DNA from: Pegea sp. RAD2-039
Taxonomy: Eukaryota > Chordata > Thaliacea > Salpida > Salpidae
NCBI GenBank assembly: GCA_034620365.1
Contig: JAQGEQ010000379.1
Span: 372,001-436,000 of the forward strand
Length of the DNA: 64,000 nucleotides
Direction: 5' to 3'
The notes below the pieces were generated by a model. It was not told where the DNA came from. It made no database searches and saw nothing but the letters and a program-made list of their open reading frames with translations. Positions within the stretch are counted from its first letter, which is position 1. Each line of letters opens with the position of its first letter. This document shows, in pieces, positions 12,170 to 24,239 of this stretch. The position numbers were made by a program, and so were the translations under genes.

Positions 12170-14445
12170 TGAACATTTATAAATGTTGTGTTTATTTTGA
12201 TACATTTAACTTGCATCATCTTGTTATTAATTTTAGATTCTGTTTTGCCTTTTTTCTAATTTGTCTGATAAACAGACTTTTAGTGAAAAAATTATATTCT
12301 AGATTTTTATTGTAAATAGTATTTATCGATTCTTGTGCTTAGTATAGAAATAGTATTCGGATAAAGATGGTGGTTTTGAGGTTACTTGAGTTATAATAAT
12401 TATAAAGCTTCAATCTTGGAATTTCAAAAACTTTGAAAAAGTTTAAAAGAAAAAGTGATTATGTTAAAACCCGATTTTATAGATTTTATAGTTTGTAATT
12501 AAAAAATAATCGTTTAGCAATAATAAGGTGTTTCAAAATAATTTTTAGAATTACTTTGTTAAAGTGAAAAAAATTATTGCAAAATTGTAATCATCTAAAG
12601 TAAATCTGATTTTCAAAATTTGGCAAAATTCCTGATAATATTTATAAAATATTTATTTGCTTTCAATCTTTAAAATATTGCTTAAAATTTTTTATAAAAT
12701 TAATTTTAATTTAAACGAATAGCTTTAATTTTAAATAAGATAACTCTTTTTGGTGTATTTTAGAAGGAATTCAAAAAACTCATTATATTTACTGCTGTGA
12801 ATCTAAAGATTATTTACAAACAGAAAACTTTCTTTCTAGTAAAATTTTTGAAAATATAAAAAAGTTAATTTTAACTTGGTTTTCTATAAAAGTATTTTTT
12901 TTAGTTTCTCAGAAATACTTTGAAACAAATAATAATACTAAACTGATGATGATAAAGTACAGGAAACTGTACTAATAATTTCTATAAGTTTAACAGGAAA
13001 AACTGAATCTCCTTAACAATTTAACATAAAATATGTTTTCAGATCAGTTTTTAGATAAATCAATTTAATCAGTTTTCAGTTAGTTCTGTTTTTCTAATTA
13101 ATTTTTTGACGTTTTCTTAGTTTTTTGTTTATAGAAAATTCAAAAAATGAAATTTTATCTTATATTAGTGATTATTTGATAAATTATATGAGAGAACCTT
13201 TATGTATAGTTAAATCATTAAACTTAATAATTATAAGTTTAAATTATTGAGTTATTTGTAATTTTTTATTAAATATCAAAAAGTCAAATTAGTTTTTGTA
13301 AATAAAATATTTTTACAATTTTCTAGATAACAGAGACAATCTCCTGAAAATAATTTTGATGAATTTTTAAGTCAAAACTATTTAAGTGTAAAAATGTTTC
13401 ATTCATAATAAATTCTTTTTCTTTTTTTGCTTTTGATAAAGATCAAATCGTCTACATGATTTCATGAGATTTTGTTTTTGATATTTCTTAAGATAACGCT
13501 TCAAGACACTTTTTTGTAAAAAATATTTTTGTATAAAATTTGAAAACATTTATATCTGGTTCTTACAAAAACATCTAAATTATTTATGAAAATTAAATAA
13601 AAAAGAATCAAAATTTGTTGTTTTTGGAGTTGATTCGAAACTAAGAAAATGTCCATAAAGAAAATTAAATAAAAATCAAAACATCATTATATATAAAAAA
13701 CTATCATTAGTACTTTAGTAAACTTTTTTTTTAATTTCTAAAATTTAATTAATTTTTATTTTCTAAATTTTAAGACTTAGAAAATAATTGCTTAATTAAT
13801 AAAGATTTGATTAATTTTAATAAGTTAGGATTGTGAAATTTTATTATTTTCCAATTTAATAAATGTGGTTACATAATAGGAATAAAATATTTAAGATTTA
13901 AAGTTAAAACATTTTGTTTTTTAATTTTACCAATATTTAGAAAAATATTTACAAAAATTCATCATTAAATTAACTTTAGTTTGTCTTTACGAAATTTAAA
14001 ATAAGGAAAATTTAAGTTTACTTGCATAAGAAGATTTAGAAAGTTTAAAATCAAATTTATCTTTTGCACAAAGCTTATTTGTGTAAATGTTTTTAAAATT
14101 AATTTTTATAACTACTAGCAGCATGAATATTGTTAAAAAAGTTTTTGTGTTTTTATTAGACTAAAGTATTTATAATGTTTACATTTTAATCATACAATCT
14201 AATTATTTTATCAGTGGAATTTTCAGTAATACTTTGATTTATTTATAAAGTAATTAAAATTCAAAAAGAAAAGTATTGTAATTAGAATTATTGAAACATT
14301 TATTAAAACTAAAAAACCTAATTTTAAAATCAAAGCTTTGAAATTATAATTCCTAAATTTTGTTGAGTTAAAAGTATGTTGTTGTTCTTAATAGAATATT
14401 ATTTTGATGTGAGGAAAGTACAAGTTGTTTTTAACTTATCAGAAA
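12170..14445. other. AT-rich intergenic stretch, nothing recognised
   Basis: About 2.3 kb with no ORF above noise, no RNA gene and no clear repeat, apart from weak similarity of 12400-12600 to 7560-7790. Confidence 0.4.
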
Positions 14446-17030
14446 ACAACATTTATTTGATTAAAATGTAAAAATTGTGTTATCATTTTTTTCAACTTAA
14501 ACAGATTTTTCAACTAATCAGAAAAACATTTACAAAAGTGACGCAGAAAATAAATAGTCTATCTTTTAAAAACTAGTTTAAACTATAAAATGCTCTAAGA
14601 GTCAAAAATATAAATATTTGGGTAATTAACTTATCAGTAAAAGTTTAATAGAAAGTTTTCCATCAAAACCAACATAAAAAAAATGAACAAAAAATTATTA
14701 TCTAAAAAATAATCGAAAAATGTAATTTGAATTTTCTCATTATCTGAAGATCATTTTGGGTTCTGTTTAAATTGAAAAAAAACTTAGCAAAACCAACAAA
14801 CATGAAACTTTACTAAAAATATATAACCTCGTCTGACTCCAGCATATCTGCGCAGGGCAGGAACTGTAGCCAAGGTCAATTAGGTCACAGTTCCTTTTTT
14901 GTGTCATAAATATTAATCAATCAATCTCACTTCTTGCGTGAGTCTCTGATCAAGAAGATAAGAGTCCATAATAGAGGTGCATTTACCGGATTTAAATAAT
15001 TTTTTGTGTAAAGCGCCATTTCGGATCTACGATTCGAGTGTCAAAATAAGAATTTAGTAGAAAAGTGCTCTATTATATTTAAAATACTCTAAAAGCTGTT
15101 TGGCCGCACAGGTTTAAACCCGGTGGATAGCTGTGGTGAATTAGGTGCTAGAGACTCGATTGGTTCAAAGTATCATAGTTCATCTTATTATACAAGTGAG
15201 GAGGTAGACTAGCTGATAAGTTGGCTGCAAATCTATTTTACAATTGCAGTTTTAAATTCCATTTCGTTGCCTAGATACGATATAATGCGCTCTGTTACGT
15301 CACTTATCGGGCGCAGAAATAACTTTCCAAATTTTTGGGTAAATAGTGTCACTGACTTGTGGGTCTTCAGGAGGAGCAAAGGCAAGAGAGCAAGACCAGA
15401 CAGAACACATACAATCCATTGACCTCAAATCACTGTCCCAGGTCAGTGGGCCGCGTCACCGAGTAGTAAATTTACCGATTGAGGGTAGTACAGCACATGC
15501 TACTATCCACAATAATCAAATCCATTACATACATGAGGGTAGTATGTGATCTAACATTCACTTCTAACAGTTTTATAGCGATGGTGGCGAAAGGTAGAAG
15601 CCACAGTCAAGATTCTGCTTAGAGGCGGTCCAGGGAAGTCGTCTTAAATGTGACTCAAATATATCAGAATCACCTAACATCAGCTGTATTTTATTCCTTC
15701 TACTAACTTACAACTTCAATCTAAACAACTCATGCTAGCAACTGACGAAGAATTCCACATACCAATAAATAGACTCTTAAACGAAACTTCATCTGACTTT
15801 TATATAAACAGGAATTAGACTTCTTAATGTCAGGTGACCAAACACTTGGGTATCTTCATCTCTTATGATTCAATTGTTTCCCAATTCCATCACTACATCA
15901 AAATCCGTCATCTTCTTAATTTTTTTAATGACTGAATTGATTTTCCTAACAAGTTACATATAAAATTGCCACTTCTTCATTTTCTTCACTTATTTTGATG
16001 TAATAAACATTTTACTAACAATTTATAATTCATTATATTATAATTTTTTGCATCTGTAGAGTTTCTGTATTTCTTTATTAAATGTAATAAATTGTGATCC
16101 TTAATAATTTATCTTTATCTTTCTCCTTATACAAATTTGTTTGTTTCTACGGAATCAGTTGCAGAACTTCTCAATTACTAAACTGTTAGTTCAATAAATC
16201 TCAGATGGTTTTGAACCTTAAATTTGTGCTTTCTATTTAAAGGTTTCAAATATTTAGATCTAAGATAATTTATTGACTAAGTTTGTTAACTTATTATGAT
16301 TTTATTATTTATTTATTCATTTATTTATTTTCGTTTGAACTTATTCATTACAATAAATGCAAAGGAGAATGACTGAAGAGAGCATTTCTCTCTAATACAA
16401 ATTCTCACAAATAATACTTTTCATATATAACTAAGTTAGAAATATAAAAATAAAAAGATGTGACACGTGGTGTTTCAGTATTTCCCAAAGTATATAACAG
16501 TGAACAATTACATAGAATGTTAATAATATAAAAAAGAAATAAATTATAGTTTAAGAATGTTGGCAATATTAAAACATTTCAACTTCTGCTTGAACAACAC
16601 GAGTGGTTCTAATATGACAATGTCTGATGGCAGCTGGTTCCAAGTACTAATTATTCGGTATGAGGAAAAAATTGCTCCGATTAACGTACTAGGTGGTATG
16701 GGCTTATTAAAGTGTAATGTGTGTCGTCTGAGTTGATATAAGTTGAGGGAAAGATTAGTGGATAAAAAAACATCAAACTGAATGTCAATTAAATTGTGAG
16801 TAATCTAAAAAATAAGAATTAAATCGTATTTAATCAGTTGAATTTCCAAAGTATCTAAATTGAAGAAGCTGAGACGATGTTTATAACTATCATATTTAAT
16901 ATTTAGTTTCTTGCATACTAATCTCGTAAATGTTACCTGAGGAGATTCAATTTGTTTTAATATCACCAACTTTATATGGCATCCATGCACTAACATTAGA
17001 TTCAAGAATTGAAAATATATCATAAGTTGG
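14446..17030. repeat. Left arm of a large inverted duplication
   Basis: The reverse complement of this arm is found at 21360-23762. Similarity runs along the whole arm, with small indels and substitutions. It covers an outer AT-rich flank (14446-14820), a less AT-rich unit (14820-15660) with a short inverted repeat built on AGGAACTGT and ACAGTTCCT near 14870-14900, an inner part (15660-16300), and a LINE 3' end (16300-17030). The ~4.3-kb spacer holds the 80-aa membrane-protein ORF. The copies are clearly diverged, so this is not a recent palindrome. Confidence 0.85.
16300..17030 (-). mobile_element. 5'-truncated CR1/Jockey-like LINE, 3' end
   Basis: Reading the minus strand from 17030, the sequence encodes the C-terminal part of a non-LTR reverse transcriptase (FTRLVCKKLNIKYDSY, then RRHTLHF in another frame, then the typical NQLPSDIV-type ending near 16620). 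It then has a 3' untranslated region and the tail also seen at 5.2, 21.8, 27.9 and 29.6 kb, finishing in TAAATAAA-type repeats at 16300-16330. Frameshifts and stops show it is dead. It lies inside the left arm of the inverted duplication, so the copy at 21.36-21.90 kb is its duplicate rather than an independent insertion. Confidence 0.75.
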
Positions 17031-20000
17031 TCCTTATTATTTAAGTTCCTTTAGAATATCAATTTTTGAATAAATATTGTGAATAGTTTTACTTTTTTAT
17101 CTAGTTATTGAAACATATACTTGGCATTTTGATATATTCACATATTTGGTTTGTTGAAAGCTTTTAATTTCAGCTTAAAGCTTCAAAATATATAAAAATG
17201 TTATAGAATTTGTTTTATTGTATGGTAATTGAAAACAACAAAAATAAACTAATAAAATCAACATTACAAATTAACGATAATTTTCTAGCCATATCAAATA
17301 ATGATGACAAAAACAAAAAAAATACTTTTTTTGCTAGTTTGAACTAATAGTTAAGCTTCTATAAAACCTAATTTGTATAAAACACCACTGAAAAGGTAGG
17401 GATTAAAAAAATATCGAAATTAATTCAGAGAATGCTGGACATAAGACGGACTCTTTAAGAGATTACATTAAAACAAAAAAAAACATTTAGATATAACTTT
17501 AGCAACAAGTAACAAACTAATGACCGGCAAGCTTGCTGTTGGTAAAGGTTCTGGAAATCAACAAGAATATTGAAATAGAACTTTAAGTTTGTAAGAATCA
17601 TAAAATCAATAAATTAAAAGACTCGTAAGTAGCTAAAGATATTTGGAAGAAAATTAGCATGATCATTCAAAAACCAGATCCTATTTTACAAGATAAAAAA
17701 TTATGAAAATGTTTAATAATTTTAGGAACTATGATAACAATATGAAAATATGAAGCATTCAAAAAAATTTTGAAAACAAAATAAATTGGAAATATTTTGA
17801 AAAAGGTTTATAAAAATACATCAGGTCTATGGCAAGCTAAAAAAAGTAAAAGTGATTTTATTGGATTTTGTATGAACTGTTAACCATTACACCAAAATAG
17901 GTCAGTGGTTTTATCTTCTTCTGAAATTATTAAGTTATCAAGTTACCATATTTACCTACTTTTATAAGCTGGAAACTTTTATGACTACACAAAATTTTAG
18001 TACAAATTCAAAATTATTTTAAGAAGTCACTAGTTAAGTCGGTAAAAAATACTATTTATCAAAACCCATAACAATTTCATTCTAAAGTTTAAACAAATAA
18101 ATTATAAAAAAGCAATTATACTGAAAAAATCAAACTTAAACAGAATTTTTAATCATGAGTTTGATATAATAATGCAAAACTGAAGTCATAAGTTGCTAAA
18201 TGACCTTCTACATCTTCAGAAAGTCATATCTCCTTTGCTCACGTTTGTTATTAACCCAAATTTTGATAAAAAATATTTAGATCATAACTCATAAATAATA
18301 CCAAATAAGTTGTTTATGAAAATAATTTTAGAAATAACAAAACAATAAAAATAAATTTCAAAATTATACTTGATTTCAAGTATAGTTAATAGAATTTACC
18401 ACAATTATTTATTACATAAAATATAAAAATAAAATTCAGTGGCTACCTCCCAAAGAAAAATCAGTTTAAGTAATAATCTCACAAGTAAATTTAAACTACC
18501 AAAAAGAAAATACAATTTCAGTCTGTATTTATTTACAATAACAATCAATTCTGAATTAATTTTTGTGACAAATATTTAAGTTTTTGAATTATCCGCTAGT
18601 AGCTGCTCTGTTTATAATTTAATTACTTTTACTTCGCATCAATTTTTTATCTTTTAGTTTAAGAAGTTTAATAAATAAAAATTATTTTTGCACTTTCAAC
18701 TTTTTGATAAATTTTTTTCTTTATTCACAGCAAGAAGTTTAGAAAATTTTGTAAACAAAACAATTCTGGCCAATAACAACAATTAAAATATTTAAAAAGA
18801 AAAAAAATTAATGGTTTATATTTTATATTTCATTTTCAGAGTATAACAAAGATATTATAAGTTTAATATATAATAAATATTTCAAGATTATTACTAGTGG
18901 TTGGTTGATGACAGAATTAACATTTACATAAAGGAATAAGCTACTAAAACATTTTATACAATTAAAGAAAATATTAATACAAATATACTTTACAACTTTA
19001 AACTAAATCTGTTAGATATTTTTAAATAAAATATAAAAAATCCAGTTTAAAAATGGTTCTTATATATTGCTTAGAGTTTTAAAAATGAATAAGACAGTAA
19101 ACTTACTTTTATAAAGTTGATGGTTAAAGAAATTAATTTACAAAAGATTGTTTTTAAGCGTTTTTTGGATTATCGAATGTAATAATTTGAAATAATTAAA
19201 AATTCTAGATAAATACTTGGAGAGAATTTAAATTAGAAAAAAAAGTATCATGATTTAAAAACTAACCATTTAGAAGAACAATTTATTCATAAGCAGCTGA
19301 ACATGCAACTTGAGATATAATTTAGTATATGCAACTTGAGATATAATTTAGTATATGCAACTAGAAGTAGTATTTAAACTGCATTACCTACTTGTATAAT
19401 CGTCATTTGAAAGCAAGTATTCGTGAGTTACTTCTTTAATAGTCTGTATTAAATTGAGGTTGTTCATCGTTACTTCCAGTTGTTTTAGGACTTGCCTACA
19501 GCCCAAATTGAATAACTCTTGAAAATTAGTATTAAAATGAATAATTTTAAAGCCTTTTCTGCAATCTTCAAACAGAATCTCTGCATATAAATAATTCTCT
19601 CATCTTAACTTGTCTGCAATCAGTGACTTCATAGATATCAAAAACTAGGTTAAGGAGCAGTTATTATTTGAACTAAGAGTAAATACATTTCAAAATAGAA
19701 ATCTTATCATAAAAATTTCTCGAACAATTTGATTTTTACTTTTATATTTCAACTTTATTTTCTTTCTAATCAAATAAACATAAAAATTATAAGAATAACT
19801 TTTATTCAATCTACTTAGAATTTCAAGTTGTCAATCAAAGTACTTTAATTTCTGCTTAAGAGATTAGTTGAAAAATAATCGTTTGAATTGAACAAATATT
19901 AAAAGATTGGAAAAAAGATTTAGATGTAGGAGTAGTTTTGTAATCTTCTAAATGATCAGACATAGCTGATAATTCAGCTGCTAATTCAGAAAAGTTGATA
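17031..20000. other. AT-rich spacer of the inverted duplication, no gene recognised
   Basis: About 3 kb with no coding signal. A small tandem repeat of about 26 bases (GCAACTTGAGATATAATTTA core, 2-3 copies) lies at 19300-19365. Confidence 0.4.
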
Positions 20001-20223
20001 AAAAATAGCTATTGAGTAAGAATAAAGTTAGAATCCATGAAAAGATCACACATCGGATTTTTCAGGTTGATTAAAAGTGACAATCAAATCATCTAACAAC
20101 GATAGACTGCAGCTGATCAAAAATGGACTCTTCAACACTAACATGACATTTGATTATTTTCATGGACAGTTACATCATCATCTTCCACTTCGAAATCCAT
20201 ATCAGGATTGCTGGAAGTTGAAC

Positions 20224-20466
20224 TCAAACTTGTAGTGTTTTAAGAAGAATTGAAACTTGTTCATCAGTTTCATTCAGATTAGAAGCTTCAACCACTAAGT
20301 GATCTCTATTTTCGTCATCTTCATCAGTCCCATGCAGCAATTCTTGTGTGCTATCATTAGCAGAGGAATTTGAAAAGAACTTCTTATAAAAAATTCGGAG
20401 ACAGCAAAAAAAGCTAATTAAAATTACGACAGCAATAGGAATAAATACATGAAAAATCACAACCAT
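20224..20466 (-). CDS. Small single-pass membrane protein, family member D (80 aa, possibly truncated by frameshift)
   Basis: Unrecognised protein. It opens with ATG. Residues about 2-24 are a hydrophobic segment ending in FFCCLRIF, followed by YKKFFSNSS, which echoes KIFFNS in the 179-aa member. Then come QELLHGTDEDD (compare RLLENFHGDQE) and an acidic tail. The frame stops after 80 codons. A shifted frame just downstream stays open for about 30 more codons (SSNPDMDFEVEDDD), followed by EESIFDQLQSIV, which resembles the C-terminal helix of the longer members. I found no clean intron that rejoins these, so this copy has probably suffered at least one frameshift. It could be a decaying pseudogene or still make the short form. 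Confidence 0.55.
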   Translation of the reverse strand: MVVIFHVFIPIAVVILISFFCCLRIFYKKFFSNSSANDSTQELLHGTDEDDENRDHLVVEASNLNETDEQVSILLKTLQV

Positions 20467-21359
20467 CTTGTCTTTTCTATTCCAGCTAACTATCGATGTA
20501 TTAAAGTGGACTAACGAGGTATTGTCTTTGAGATGTTGATGTCCTTAAACAGCTCCAATCTTACAGCAAGATGTGAATAAGTTTTTTCAAAAAAGTTTCA
20601 ACATTTTATAACATTTGATGTAAGAAAAAATAATAATCAGTTTAGTTTAAAATTTCAATTTTTTCATCTTAAAAAAACGACTTACTAATTTGGAATGATG
20701 GAAAGCAGTAGGAGATATTACAAAATGAGATTACTATCATCTAAACATATAAATTTGATCCAAAAGCTTACATTTAAAGAAAAAACAATTTGTTTCTTAT
20801 CCAATCCTTTGTAGTTTGTAACGACTTTGCAAATAAGTTTTATTTTCATTATAAAACAAGACAGAAAAATCTTTGAAATCTTTTTCACCATATTAATTTT
20901 GATAGTTACTAACATCAGTGCTGAACTGGCTTAAGATAGTAGTGGAGCAGTGAGACAATTTAATTTTTAGAGTTAGATGAAAAGCAAAAGCATGCTATTT
21001 CATTTTAACTTCAAAATGTGAGTTCACAAAATGAACAGAATGATCTTTCGTTTTGTTATAATTTACCAAAATGTTTTTATGAACATTTTACAAATTCTAA
21101 AAGTCAAACTTTCTAAAAGCCTCATTCCTTTATTGTTTTAAGCTCTTTTAGATCTTCTATGGAGGTTAAAATTAAAGCAACAGATAATTTGGTTTAAGAG
21201 TTATAAATGGTTTGATTTTTTATTAATTGTAAAATATCCTATCATCTGGCTTTAACTGGCACAATTATATTTCTAAAATCTTTGAAAAATCAATCAATTT
21301 TGTCAACCTTATTAAAAAGACCTTTAATTCTAATGAATCATACTTCTTTATCATTTTCT
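20467..21359. other. AT-rich stretch, no gene recognised
   Basis: No convincing ORF or repeat. Sequence before the neighbouring ATG includes CTGGAATAGAAAAGAC, similar to the leaders of the other family members. Confidence 0.4.
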
Positions 21360-21905
21360 TCAAATTTTAGCTCGGTCCAATTCTTGAATACAATGTTAGT
21401 ACATGGATGTCAAATCAAGTTAGTGATATCAAAAAAATCGAATCTGTTCATGCCATAATTACGAGATTAGTATGCAGGAAACTTAATATTAAATAGGATA
21501 GTTGTAAACATCGTCTTAGCTTCTTCAATTTAAACGATTTGGAAATTCGACAGATTAAATACGACTTAATTCTTATTTTAAATTTTCCCACAATTTTAAT
21601 TGACTTTAAATTCGATTCTTTCTTTTCCATTAGCCCTTCCTTCAAGTTATATCAACTGAGACGACACACATTACATCTTAATAAGCTCATATCATCTGGT
21701 AGGTTCATCAGAGAAAAGATATTATAATACAGCACAATTAGTACTTGGAACCAGCTGCCATCAGACATTGTCATGTCAGAATCACTCGTGCTTTTAAGAA
21801 GAAGTATTATTTATGTACTATTAGAGAGAGGTGTTCTCTTCAGTCACCCTCCTTTGCGTTTATTGCAGTGAATAAATTCAAACAAAAACAAATAATAACG
21901 AAATC
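21360..21905 (+). mobile_element. 5'-truncated CR1/Jockey-like LINE, 3' end
   Basis: Plus-strand counterpart of the LINE at 16300-17030. The coding remnant includes RRHTLHLNKLISSGRF at about 21658-21705 and NQLPSDIVMSES at about 21750-21785, the typical C-terminus of this LINE type. It is followed by a shortened 3' untranslated region and the shared tail (TAGAGAGAGGTGTTCTC ... CACCCTCCTTTGCG) with AATAAA-rich sequence. Several frames are broken; it is a fossil. Confidence 0.75.
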
Positions 21906-23762
21906 ATAATAAGTTCAAAAACTTAGTCAATAAATTATCTTAGATCTAAATATTTGAAACCTTTAAATAGAAAGCACAAATTTAAGGTTCAAAACCATCT
22001 GAGATTTATTGAACTAACAGTTTAGTAAGTGAGAAGTTCTGCAACTGATTAAGTAGAAACAAACAAATTTGTATAAGGAGAAAGATAAAGATAAATTCTT
22101 CAGGATCACAATTTATTACATTTAATAAAGAAATACAGAAACTCTACAGATGCAAATAAATATAATATAATGAATTATAAATTGTTAGTAAATCGTTTAT
22201 TACATCAAAATAAGTGAAGAAAATGAAGAAGTGGCAATTGTATATTTCACTTGTTAGGAAAATCAATTCAGTCATTAAAAAAATTAAGGAGATGACGGAT
22301 TTTGATGTAGTGATGGAGTTGGGAAATAATTGAATCATAAGAGATGAAGATACCCAAGTGTTTGGTCACCTGACATTAAGAAGTCTAATTCCTGTTTATA
22401 TAAAAGTCAGATGAAGTTTTGTTTAAGAGTCTATTTATTGGTATATGGAATTCTTCGTCAGTTGCTAGCATGAGTTGTTTAGATTGAAGTTGTAAGTTAG
22501 TAGAAGGAATAAAATACAGCTGATGTTAGGTAATTCTGATATATTTGAGTCACATTAAAGACGACTTGCCGATACCGCCTCTAAGCAGAATCTTGACTGT
22601 GGTTTCTACCTTTCGCCACCATCGCTATAAAACTGTTAGAAGTGAATGTTAGATCACATACTACCCTCATGTATGTAATGGCTTTGATTATTGTGGATAG
22701 TAGCATGTGCTGTACTACCCTCAATCGGTAAATTTACTACTCGGTGACGCGGCCCACTGACCTGGGACAGCGATTTGAGGTCAATGGATTGTATGTTTTC
22801 TCTCTGGTCTTGCTCTCTTGCCTTTGCTCCTCCTGAAGACCCACAAGTCAGTGACACTATTCACCCAAGCATTTGGAAAGTGATTTCTGTGTCCGATAAG
22901 CGACGTAAGAGAGCGCATTATATCGTATCTAGGCAATGAAATGGAATTTAAACCTGCAATTGTAAAATAGATTTGCAGCCAACTTAACAGCTAGTCTACC
23001 TACTCACTTGTATAATAAGATGAACTATGATACTTTGAACCAATCGAGTCTCTAGCACCTAATTCGCCACAGCTATCCACCGGGTTTGAACCTGTGCGGC
23101 CTAACAGCTTTTAGAGTATTTTAAATATAATAGAGCACTTTTCTACTAAATTCTTATTTTGAGACTCGAATCGTAGATCCGAAATGGCGCTTTACACAAA
23201 AAATTATTTAAATCCGGTAAATGCACCTCTATCTCTATTATGGTCTCTTATCTTCTTGATCAGAGACTCACGCAAGAAGTGAGATTGATTGATTAATATT
23301 TATGACACAAAAAAGGAACTGTGACCCAATTGAACTTGGCTACAGTTCCTGCCCTGCGCAGATACGCTGGAGTCAGACGAGCTTATATATTTTTAGTAAA
23401 GTTTCATGTTTGTTGGTTTTGCTAAGTTTTTTTTTCAATTTAAACAGAACCCAAAATGATCTTAAAAAATGAGAAAATTCAAATTACATTTTTAGATTAT
23501 TTTTCAAATAATAATTTTTTGTTCATTTTTTTTATATGTTGGTTTTGATAGAAAACTTTCTATTAAACTTTTACTGATAAATTAATTACCCAAATATTTA
23601 TATTTTTGACTTTTAGAACATTTCATAGTTTAAACTAGTTTTTAAAAGATAGACTATTTATTTTCTGCGTTACTTTTGTAAATGTTTTTCTGATTAGTTG
23701 GAAAAAGTCTGAAAAAGTTGAAAAAATGATAAGAAAAGTTTTTACATTTTAACCAAACAAAT
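21360..23762. repeat. Right arm of the large inverted duplication
   Basis: Reverse-complement partner of 14446-17030. Compared with the left arm it lacks about 150 bases of LINE 3' untranslated region near 21800-21830 and has scattered substitutions. The outer end (about 23740-23762) still matches the outer end of the left arm near 14450. Confidence 0.85.
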
Positions 23763-24239
23763 GTCTCTTTTATATACCATCTTAGATTATAAAGCTTCAC
23801 AGATAATAATGTTGACTGTCAGTTAAGTTCCTCAAAATTTCTTTAATTTTCTCATATTGAACTGATGAACTTTTTTAATCATTTAATCTGATTTCATCAT
23901 GAGCAAAAGGCCACAGGAAATTATTTTCTCTAACGACTTTGCATTTATGGAACTGAAATCCATCTTTAAGAAGTTTTTATTTACATAATAATTTAGTAAA
24001 AACAGCTCTTTTACTCTATTTAATGTTTTAGATTCAAAACTTTTAAAGTCAAATTTCTGCCCTTAATGATTTAAAAAATCTTTTAGAATGCCTTTGTAAC
24101 TCATCTATCGAGTTACATCCTCGGCATCGGGACTTATTTTGTGGGATGTTTTTGAGTGATGATATAAAAACAAAACAGAGAGAGGCACCGTGAAAAGCAG
24201 AAGTAATATTTGAACCAGTAAACGTAATAGGAAAAGTCT
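23763..24239. other. AT-rich stretch, nothing recognised
   Basis: No gene, RNA gene or repeat recognised outside the inverted-repeat arm. Confidence 0.4.

Noticed and set aside
15346..15549. 67-codon ORF shared with 22654-22857
   Set aside because: It has no ATG (opens with GTG). Differences between the two copies are mostly amino-acid changing, and the ORF is duplicated as part of the inverted repeat, so conservation is not evidence of coding.
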